From Planctomycetes bacterium UBA1135 (GTDB lineage Bacteria > Planctomycetota > UBA1135), in contig DCAK01000106.1 of the NCBI GenBank assembly GCA_002311925.1, forward strand, positions 1,455-19,768: a stretch of DNA of 18,314 nt. Direction: 5' to 3'. Below the pieces are notes generated by a model. The model was not told the origin of the DNA. It saw nothing but the letters and a program-made list of their open reading frames with translations, and made no database searches. Positions 7,351-13,593 of this stretch are shown here, piece after piece (within the stretch, counting starts at the first letter, position 1; each line of letters begins with the position of its first letter). Both the position numbers and the translations under genes were made by a program.

Positions 7351-8679
7351 TCAAAAGACCTTTGTGCGTCCTGGAACGGGAATGGAATAGCGACCCTCCG
7401 CGTCCGGAAGGGTCGGGGGGTTGGAATCCCAATCGAGGTCTTCGGGAGCGAGGGAAACCTCGGATGCCAGGGCCTCGTCCCAGGTGACCGCAAGGCCGGA
7501 ATAAGTCGCCAATCGGCCCAGAATGGAGGTCATCGAGCTTTCGGCTCCGTAGCGGGTCTCGTTGTAGGGATTGTCCTCGCGAACGGCGTTGAAGAGCTCG
7601 TCATGCTCCACCTGGTAGGCATCTTTGGGGTCATCATCGCGGAACTTCCATTTCTTGCCCCCCTGCCCCTTGGCTCCGAAGGTCTCGATGATTCCCGAAG
7701 AGACTGTTGCCCTGCCGAGGGTGCCTTCCACGTGCTCGGAAACGGTGGACCAGCAACCCTGGATGTGACGGCATTGGCTGAACATCCTTGTCCCGTCCGC
7801 GTATTCGAATTCGACGGCGTGGTGGTCGAAGATTTCTCCATGGTCGAGACCGGTGCGAACTTGGCGGCCTCCCATCCCGACAGCTTTGACGGGATGCTCG
7901 CCATGAATCCAGTTACACACATCCAGGTTGTGGATGTGCTGCTCGACGATGTGGTCGCCGCAAAGCCAGTTGAAGTAGTACCAATTCCGCATCTGGTACT
8001 CCATTTCGCTTTGACCCTCCTTACGGCCCTTAACCCAGACGCCGGCCCCGTTCCAATAGGCCCGGTAAGCGCGGATGGCGCCGATTGCGCCGTCATGGAT
8101 GCGCCGAATGGTTTCCAGGTAGAGAGCCTGGTGGTGGCGCTGGAGGCCGACCCCCACCTTGAGCCCCTTGCGGGTGGCCTCCTCCCCGGCGGCGAGAATC
8201 TTGCGAATCCCCGGCCCGTCGACCGCGAGCGGTTTTTCCATGAAGACATGCTTGCCTTCGGCGATGGCATGTTCGAAATGGATGGGCCGGAACCCCGGGG
8301 GGGTGGCGAAGATGACGAGGTCGACGCCGGAAGCGATGGCCTTCTTGTAGGCGTCGAATCCGGTGAACCTTCGGTGTTCGGGAACCTGGACGCTTTCCGG
8401 ATGCAGCTTTTCGAGGTGGTTCAGGGCCCCTTCCAGGCGGTCGCTGAATGCGTCAGCCATGGCGACGAGCTGGACGCGACCGGAGGTGGAAAGGGCCTGG
8501 TTGGCGGCGCTGGTACCTCTCCCTCCGCAGCCGATGAGGGCGATGCGAATGGTTTCATCCCCGTGGGCCCCGGGCGGGCGGTACGAGGCGATGGCCTTCC
8601 CGACGGTTGGGACGGCGAGGGCGCCGCCCACGACGGCGGCGGATTGCTTGACGAAAGTGCGACGGGAAGTGGTAGTCAT
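7351..8679 (-). CDS. Tat-exported Gfo/Idh/MocA family oxidoreductase
   Basis: This 442-residue protein carries a twin-arginine signal (SRRTFVKQ, residues 5-12, then a mild hydrophobic stretch to about 31). The Rossmann domain has IALIGCGGRG (46-55) for the dinucleotide, and EKP at 148-150 supplies the family lysine. The C-terminal substrate domain has YFNWLCGDHIVEQHIHNLD (about 235-253), with histidines typical of Planctomycetota members. Family enzymes oxidise or reduce sugars with NAD(P); some glycosidases (GH109) share the fold. A Tat signal fits export of a folded protein with its cofactor already bound. An AGGGAG site at 8690-8695, inside the end of the upstream gene, sits 10 bases before the ATG. 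The spacing is 2 bp on both sides, so it belongs to a tight operon. The substrate is unknown. Confidence 0.92.
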   Translation of the reverse strand: MTTTSRRTFVKQSAAVVGGALAVPTVGKAIASYRPPGAHGDETIRIALIGCGGRGTSAANQALSTSGRVQLVAMADAFSDRLEGALNHLEKLHPESVQVPEHRRFTGFDAYKKAIASGVDLVIFATPPGFRPIHFEHAIAEGKHVFMEKPLAVDGPGIRKILAAGEEATRKGLKVGVGLQRHHQALYLETIRRIHDGAIGAIRAYRAYWNGAGVWVKGRKEGQSEMEYQMRNWYYFNWLCGDHIVEQHIHNLDVCNWIHGEHPVKAVGMGGRQVRTGLDHGEIFDHHAVEFEYADGTRMFSQCRHIQGCWSTVSEHVEGTLGRATVSSGIIETFGAKGQGGKKWKFRDDDPKDAYQVEHDELFNAVREDNPYNETRYGAESSMTSILGRLATYSGLAVTWDEALASEVSLAPEDLDWDSNPPTLPDAEGRYSIPVPGRTKVF

Positions 8680-8681
8680 TT

Positions 8682-9791
8682 TCAGCGTTCTCCCTGGCGT
8701 TGGCCCGATTCCACGCGACGGATGTCGCCAAGGTCGGCTTCCCAGTATTGCGACCTTTCCTCCTCCTGGGGAGGGGAAAAAGGCCGGACGACGCGAAAAC
8801 CCACGAAGGGAGCGTCGGTCAGGTACCAGATGCTCTTGGGCAGCTGCGGGTCCTGGACCTTCCAGCCCTTCTTGGAAGGGGTGCGGGCCGCGGACCGCAA
8901 GCGGTCGGGGTCGTCATCCCAGGAACCGCCTCGCACCACACGCAAATAGAGGGTTTCGGGCCAATGGATGGGGTTGTCGGCGGCCTCATCGGAGAAGGTT
9001 CCGTAAAAATCCTTGTCCCAGGCGTCCAAAACCCATTCCGCGACATTCCCGTGCATATCGAAGAGGCCCCAGGGATTGGGTTTCAATTGCCCCACCTTCT
9101 TATAGGCGTCATCGGCGTTGTCGAAATACCACGCGTATTCATCCAGCAATTCGGGGTCGTCTCCGAACGACCAGGCGGTCGTGGTCCCCGCTCGACATGC
9201 ATATTCCCACTCCGCTTCGGTGGGCAGGCGGTAGAAGCGGCCCGTCTTCATCGAAAGCCACTTCGTGTATTGCTTGGCGGCGAATTGGGTCATGCACGCG
9301 GCCGGAAATCCATCCACGCCCATGCCGAAATCCATGGGGACATAGGGAGGCGTGGGTCGGCTGACCGCGTCCGCCCAGGGCTCCTGCTGGGATGGGTCGT
9401 GGTCCTTCCCCCGCCGCGTGATGTCGAAGGAAAACTGAAATTCCTGGTATTCGTCCCAGGAAACTTCGTACACCCCCATCCAAAAGGGAGAGATTTCGAC
9501 CTCGTGGACGGGGCCCTCCTCCTTCTTGCGGTCTTCCTCCTCGGCCGGGCTGCCCATGTTGAAGCCCCCACCGGGGATCGGAACCATGCGGAAAGCAATC
9601 GGGGTTCCAGGGATGGATTCCTCGTAGGCCTTCATGGTCTCGGGATTTTTCGCCACCGCTGCGGGATTCTTTGTCTCGGGGGGAAACCCCGGAGGTGGAT
9701 CGAGCTTTCCTACCTCCTGAGCGGCAAGCGAAGGGCAGGTTCCCAGAAGGAGAAGTCCTAGGATGGGGAAGAAAATGGTCCGAAGCGTCAT
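8682..9791 (-). CDS. SUMF1/FGE-fold secreted protein lacking the FGE cysteine pair
   Basis: The protein has 369 residues from the ATG at 9791; a long open extension upstream is only the antisense of the ApbE gene. A Sec signal peptide covers residues 1-24 (SLAA before QE). The FGE-sulfatase fold runs from about 68 to 336: FRMVPIPGGGFNMGS, GRFYRLPTEAEWEYACRAGTTT (184-205), GLFDMHGNVAEWVLDAW (242-258), RVVRGGSWDDDPDRLRSAAR (284-303) and VGFRVVRP. Where true FGE has its catalytic cysteines, this protein has Asp residues after GGSW, so it should not make formylglycine. Members of this kind include other oxidases, C-type-lectin-like proteins and proteins of unknown role. It is the first gene of the four-gene operon, 2 bp before the oxidoreductase. 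Its start lies within or against the ApbE start region. Confidence 0.9.
   Translation of the reverse strand: MTLRTIFFPILGLLLLGTCPSLAAQEVGKLDPPPGFPPETKNPAAVAKNPETMKAYEESIPGTPIAFRMVPIPGGGFNMGSPAEEEDRKKEEGPVHEVEISPFWMGVYEVSWDEYQEFQFSFDITRRGKDHDPSQQEPWADAVSRPTPPYVPMDFGMGVDGFPAACMTQFAAKQYTKWLSMKTGRFYRLPTEAEWEYACRAGTTTAWSFGDDPELLDEYAWYFDNADDAYKKVGQLKPNPWGLFDMHGNVAEWVLDAWDKDFYGTFSDEAADNPIHWPETLYLRVVRGGSWDDDPDRLRSAARTPSKKGWKVQDPQLPKSIWYLTDAPFVGFRVVRPFSPPQEEERSQYWEADLGDIRRVESGQRQGER
9747..9752 (+). promoter_or_regulatory. Shine-Dalgarno site supporting the ApbE start at 9763
   Basis: AAGGAG sits 10 bases before the ATG at 9763 and is the best ribosome-binding site near the ApbE start. The ATGs at 9775 and 9790 have weaker or no site. 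The motif lies inside the antisense gene, so it could be fortuitous. Confidence 0.45.
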
Positions 9792-10740
9792 GAAGCGGCC
9801 ATGGGGAAAAAGCCTCTGGTTGGGAATGGTAGCCACCCTTTCCTGCCAAGCGGAAGCCCCGCAACGGTTTGAATTCGAAAAAATGGGAATGGGGACCCTG
9901 TTTCGGATTTCCATGGTTGCGCCCGACTTGGCCACAGCGGAGAGGGCGGCCGACAGGGCTTTTGCGCGTATGGATTCCCTGGAGAAGACCCTCAGCGATT
10001 GGGACCCCGCCAGCGAGGTGCGGGGACTTCCCCAGGAGGGAGGCCGAACACGGGTTTCGGACGATTTGTGGGAAGTCCTGGCCCTGTCCATCCAAGTGGC
10101 CCGGGCGACCGAAGGGGCTTTCGACCCGACGGTGGGTCCGGCGGTCCGGCTCTGGAGACGCGCGTGCCGCCAAGGCGAATTGCCCACTCCCGCGGATTTG
10201 GAAGAGGCCCTGAAGCGGATGGGTTGGGAAAATCTTGAGGTCGGCGATTCTCCCTGGATTGTCTTGAAAGTGTCCGGGATGAGATTGGACCTGGGAGGGG
10301 TGGGCAAGGGTTTCGCCCTCGACGCGATGCTGAAAACCCTGGCTGATGAAGGCATCAAGGCGGCGTTGGTGGATGGGGGAGGAGACCTTGCAGCTTCCGG
10401 CCCTCCGCCGGGCAAGAAAGGATGGCGGGTGAGGGTGGACCCGCCGGGTGGAGAGGGGGAGGGAAGACGGCTTCTCCTCGCCCACCGGGCAGTGGCCACT
10501 TCGGGAACTCGCTTTCGAAGCTTCGAGGCCAACGGCCGAAATTGGGCCCATCTTCTGGACCCCCGGACCGGGATGGCCCTCGACTCCGAAATCCAAGCCA
10601 CCGTGGTCGCCTCCTCGGGAGCGCTCGCGGATGCCATGGCTTCCGCCGCCTGCATTCTGGGCCCCGAGGGCTGGGAAACCATTCCCCTGAGGGGAGACGT
10701 CGAAGTTTCATGGAATCTCCCCAAGGAGGCCACCGAATGA
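9763..10740 (+). CDS. apbE: ApbE-type FAD:protein FMN transferase, predicted lipoprotein
   Basis: The protein has 325 residues if it starts at 9763; ATGs at 9775 and 9790 are also possible and leave the same mature protein. The signal peptide ends in lipobox ATLSC (Cys28). ApbE enzymes attach FMN to a threonine of extracytoplasmic flavoproteins. Family motifs are present: FDPTVGP (120-126), RLDLGGVGKGFALD (174-187), VDGGGDL (203-209), ATSGT (245-249), HLLDPRTG (263-270) and the Asp/Ala-rich ADAMASA (289-295). The length is usual for the family. No obvious flavoprotein target (an RnfG/NqrC or FMN-binding domain) is in the window, so its substrate is elsewhere or unrecognised. It leads the plus-strand run; the next gene begins 52 bp later. 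Its start overlaps the divergent SUMF1-fold gene. Confidence 0.92.
   Translation: MGKKMVRSVMKRPWGKSLWLGMVATLSCQAEAPQRFEFEKMGMGTLFRISMVAPDLATAERAADRAFARMDSLEKTLSDWDPASEVRGLPQEGGRTRVSDDLWEVLALSIQVARATEGAFDPTVGPAVRLWRRACRQGELPTPADLEEALKRMGWENLEVGDSPWIVLKVSGMRLDLGGVGKGFALDAMLKTLADEGIKAALVDGGGDLAASGPPPGKKGWRVRVDPPGGEGEGRRLLLAHRAVATSGTRFRSFEANGRNWAHLLDPRTGMALDSEIQATVVASSGALADAMASAACILGPEGWETIPLRGDVEVSWNLPKEATE
9788..9793. other. Palindrome TCATGA holding opposed start codons
   Basis: The six bases contain ATG on the plus strand (9790, a possible ApbE start) and ATG on the minus strand (9791, the SUMF1-fold gene). The two divergent runs therefore have no intergenic space, and each promoter must lie inside the other run's coding sequence. 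Confidence 0.6.
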
Positions 10741-10792
10741 CCCCCGAGGGGCCCATGGAGTGCTAGGCTGGGTCTTCCCCGAGAGTTCTCCC

Positions 10793-12082
10793 ATGATTTC
10801 AAAACATCCCGTTTCTTCCGACCCCTCCCGCCGCGAATTTCTTCGCACGGGAACCGTAGCCGCCGCGGCTGCCGCCCTTCCCCTTCGGGGAATGGGATTC
10901 CACAACTCCGTGGACGACACCCTGAAGGTGGGTCTGATTGGATGCGGGGGCCGGGGAACTGGAGCCGCCTTCAACGCTTTGCGGGCCGACTCCGCCACCA
11001 AACTCGTCGCCATGGGAGATGCCTTCGCCGACCGCGTCGAATCCAGCCTTTCAGGGCTCCAGGGGAACGCCGGCATTGCTGCCCAAGTGGATGTCCCCCC
11101 CGAGCGAAGGTTTTCGGGCTTCGACGCCTACAAGCAAGTCATCGAGGCCAGCGATGTGGTTCTTTTGGCTACCCCTCCCCATTTCCGCCCCCTTCATGTC
11201 GAGGCCGCCGTCGAAGCAGGCAGGCACCTTTTCGTGGAGAAACCGGTCGCGGTGGACGGCCCCGGAATCCGCCGCATGATGGAAGCCTGCCGGAAGGCCG
11301 CCGACAAGGGTCTCAGCCTGGTTTCCGGACTCTGCTACCGCTACCAATTCGCCAAGCAGGAAACCGTCAAGCGCATTCATGACGGCGCCATCGGCGACCT
11401 CGTCAGCCTGCAGTGTTCCTACAACACCGGCGGGCTTTGGCACCGCGGCCGCAAGCCGGCTTGGAGTGAAATGGAATACCAGGTCCGCAACTGGCTCTAC
11501 TTCAACTGGTTGAGCGGCGATCACATCACCGAACAGCACATCCATAGCCTCGACAAGGTTCTTTGGGCAATGGGTGACCAGACTCCAACTCGTGTGACCT
11601 CCAGCGGTGGCCGGATTTCCCGCATCGATGACAAGTACGGCGACATCTACGACCATTTCAACACCGTCTACCAGTGGAAGAATGGGGTGAAGGCTTTTAG
11701 TTCTTGCCGGCAGATTATTAGCGCCAGCTCCGATGTTTCCGATTTCGCCCATGGAACAAAGGGAACGGCTCAGATTCAATCTCACCGCATTGAGGGCGAA
11801 AACGCATGGCGGTGGCGTGGGGATGGTCCCGACGACATGTATCAGAACGAGCATGACGTCTTGTTCCGAAGCATCCGCGAAGGATCCGCTATCAACAATG
11901 GAGATTACATGTGCAAATCGACCATGATGGCGATTGCGGCCCGGATGTCCGCCTACACTGGCAAATCTCTCTCCTGGGATGAAGCCATGGCCTCGCAAGA
12001 GGACCTCACCCCGACGGCCTACGCATGGGGTGACGCGCCGACCGTCCGCATCCCGCGCCCTGGCGTCACGCCCTTCGTTTGA
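10793..12082 (+). CDS. Tat-exported Gfo/Idh/MocA family oxidoreductase, second paralogue
   Basis: The protein has 429 residues from the ATG at 10793, preceded by GAGAG. The Tat signal is SRREFLRTG (12-20) followed by an Ala-rich stretch. The Rossmann motif is VGLIGCGGRG (46-55), EKP lies at 149-151, and the substrate-domain signature YFNWLSGDHITEQHIHSLD lies at about 236-254. It is clearly homologous along its length to the minus-strand oxidoreductase at 7351-8679, for example through VDGPGIR, RIHDGAIG and SEMEYQ.RNW. The paralogue differs in the region after EKP, where this one has CYRYQFAKQ and the other LQRHHQALY, so their substrates may differ. The gene follows ApbE by 52 bp, and its stop TGA overlaps the TTG start of the sulfatase. 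Cofactor use is expected from the family; the substrate is unknown. Confidence 0.92.
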   Translation: MISKHPVSSDPSRREFLRTGTVAAAAAALPLRGMGFHNSVDDTLKVGLIGCGGRGTGAAFNALRADSATKLVAMGDAFADRVESSLSGLQGNAGIAAQVDVPPERRFSGFDAYKQVIEASDVVLLATPPHFRPLHVEAAVEAGRHLFVEKPVAVDGPGIRRMMEACRKAADKGLSLVSGLCYRYQFAKQETVKRIHDGAIGDLVSLQCSYNTGGLWHRGRKPAWSEMEYQVRNWLYFNWLSGDHITEQHIHSLDKVLWAMGDQTPTRVTSSGGRISRIDDKYGDIYDHFNTVYQWKNGVKAFSSCRQIISASSDVSDFAHGTKGTAQIQSHRIEGENAWRWRGDGPDDMYQNEHDVLFRSIREGSAINNGDYMCKSTMMAIAARMSAYTGKSLSWDEAMASQEDLTPTAYAWGDAPTVRIPRPGVTPFV

Positions 12083-13593
12083 GAAAATCGTTCCTGCTGG
12101 TGGCCGGGCTGGTGCTGGCCGGGTGTGGTGAACCGTCTTCTCCTCCCAACATCGTCCTGGTCGTGGCGGACGACTTGGGCTGGGGTGAACTGGGGAGCTA
12201 CGGCCAGACAAAGATTCGCACCCCCAACCTCGACCGGTTGGCCGCCGAGGGGATGCGTTTCACCGATTTCTATTCTGGAAGTCCGGTTTGCGCCCCTTCT
12301 CGCTGTGTGCTCCTTACAGGGCTTCATACCGGCAACGCGTATATCCGAAGGAACGATGAGACGGCGGAACGAGGGGATGTCTGGAACGATCCGGCACTGG
12401 AGGGCAATCGGCCGATTCCTCCCGAGACTCTGACACTTGCCGAAGTCCTGAAGGAAGAGGGATACGCCACTGGTGCAGTTGGCAAGTGGGGCTTGGGTTG
12501 GCCCGGTTCTGCCGGGGACCCGAATTTTCAGGGGTTCGATTTGTTCTATGGCTACAACTGCCAACGAATGGCTCACAACTATTACCCAACCCATATGTGG
12601 CACAACCAGGAAAAGGAGCTTCTGGACAATCCAGCCTTCAAGGCGCGGAGCAAATTGCCACCAGAGGCTGACCCGAATGATTCTGCTTCCTATACCGCCT
12701 ACAAGGGAAACGACTTTGCCCCTGATTTCATGTTGAGTGCGGCGGAGCGATTTATTCGTACCAGTGCTGATAGAGGTACACCGTTTTTCTTGTACTACCC
12801 TTCACCTATCCCTCACCTGGCACTTCAGATTCCGGATGAAGAATTAAAAGCCTATGAAGGGGAGTGGGAAGAAACCCCGTATGTCGGTGGGAAGGGATAT
12901 CTCCCTCATCAAAAACCCCGAGCTGCTTATGCTGCGATGATTAGTCGCCTTGACCGGGAAGTCGGGGTCTTGATGGAAACCTTGGAAGAATTGGGACTGG
13001 TCGAGAACACTCTCTTCATCTTTACCTCTGACAACGGTCCTTCCTGGATAGGAGGGGTTGACCGAGTGTTCTTTGAAAGTTCAGGAGGCTTACGAGGCCG
13101 GAAGGCCCAGCTCCTGGAAGGTGGGATACGGGTTCCGATGATTGCCCGTTGGCCGGGGAGAATTCGACCGGGTTCTACTTCTTCCTTCCCTTCGGCTTTC
13201 CAGGATTTGATGCCAACGATTTGCGAGGCGGTGGAAATGGAGAGTGGAATTCCTGTTGGGTTGGATGGAATCTCCCTTCTTCCGGTCTTGCGTGGGAAAG
13301 GGAGTTCCGAGGATTTCACTCGCTCCATTCCCTTGTATTGGGAGTATCAGAACCGTCGGGCCCTCCGGAGAGGCGATTGGAAGATATATCAATCTGGACA
13401 CGGACAACCTTGGCATCTTTACAACCTCAAGGATGACTCTTCTGAATCTAAGGATTTAGCGAAGGAAAATCCTGAGTTGTTAGGCCGCTTAATAGCGGAA
13501 GCAGATGCGACACGCTCTCCGTCCAAGCTTTATCCGCTCAAGGGTGTTGATGGCCCTTTTGAGTTCCATGTGGAAGGGCCATCTCCTCGCTAG
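12079..13593 (+). CDS. Family S1 (type I) sulfatase, predicted lipoprotein
   Basis: The protein has 504 residues if it starts with the TTG at 12079, which overlaps the preceding stop (TTGA). This start gives a complete lipoprotein signal peptide with lipobox LAGC (Cys16), so I prefer it although it is not ATG. Sulfatase motifs are complete: NIVLVVADDLGWGELGSYG (24-42) with metal-binding Asp31 and Asp32; PVCAPSRCVLLTG (69-81), where Cys71 of C-x-P-S-R is the residue turned into formylglycine; GAVGKWGLG (132-140) with Lys136; and FTSDNGP (315-321) with Asp318 and Asn319. It removes sulfate esters, probably from a glycan; the subfamily cannot be fixed here. The FGE in the divergent run is the obvious activator. 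GC content falls visibly after about 12540. It ends tail to tail with the protease gene, with overlapping stop codons. Confidence 0.93.
   Translation: MRKSFLLVAGLVLAGCGEPSSPPNIVLVVADDLGWGELGSYGQTKIRTPNLDRLAAEGMRFTDFYSGSPVCAPSRCVLLTGLHTGNAYIRRNDETAERGDVWNDPALEGNRPIPPETLTLAEVLKEEGYATGAVGKWGLGWPGSAGDPNFQGFDLFYGYNCQRMAHNYYPTHMWHNQEKELLDNPAFKARSKLPPEADPNDSASYTAYKGNDFAPDFMLSAAERFIRTSADRGTPFFLYYPSPIPHLALQIPDEELKAYEGEWEETPYVGGKGYLPHQKPRAAYAAMISRLDREVGVLMETLEELGLVENTLFIFTSDNGPSWIGGVDRVFFESSGGLRGRKAQLLEGGIRVPMIARWPGRIRPGSTSSFPSAFQDLMPTICEAVEMESGIPVGLDGISLLPVLRGKGSSEDFTRSIPLYWEYQNRRALRRGDWKIYQSGHGQPWHLYNLKDDSSESKDLAKENPELLGRLIAEADATRSPSKLYPLKGVDGPFEFHVEGPSPR

Noticed and set aside
7264..8949. 561-codon plus-strand open frame opposite the first oxidoreductase
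   Set aside because: The minus-strand frame has a Tat signal and clear Gfo/Idh/MocA motifs; the plus frame shows no recognisable motif and crosses gene boundaries. It is a GC-rich antisense shadow.
9788..9793. TCATGA as a regulator-binding palindrome
   Set aside because: Six bases are too short to support an operator; the pattern is explained by two opposed start codons.
9792..10802. Upstream extension of the SUMF1-fold gene to 706 codons, and the other long antisense frame at 9139-10596
   Set aside because: These run antisense through the ApbE gene, which has all family motifs. The ATG at 9791 gives a clean signal peptide.
11051..12211. 386-codon minus-strand open frame opposite the second oxidoreductase
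   Set aside because: It has no family motif, and the plus strand encodes a full oxidoreductase and the sulfatase start here.
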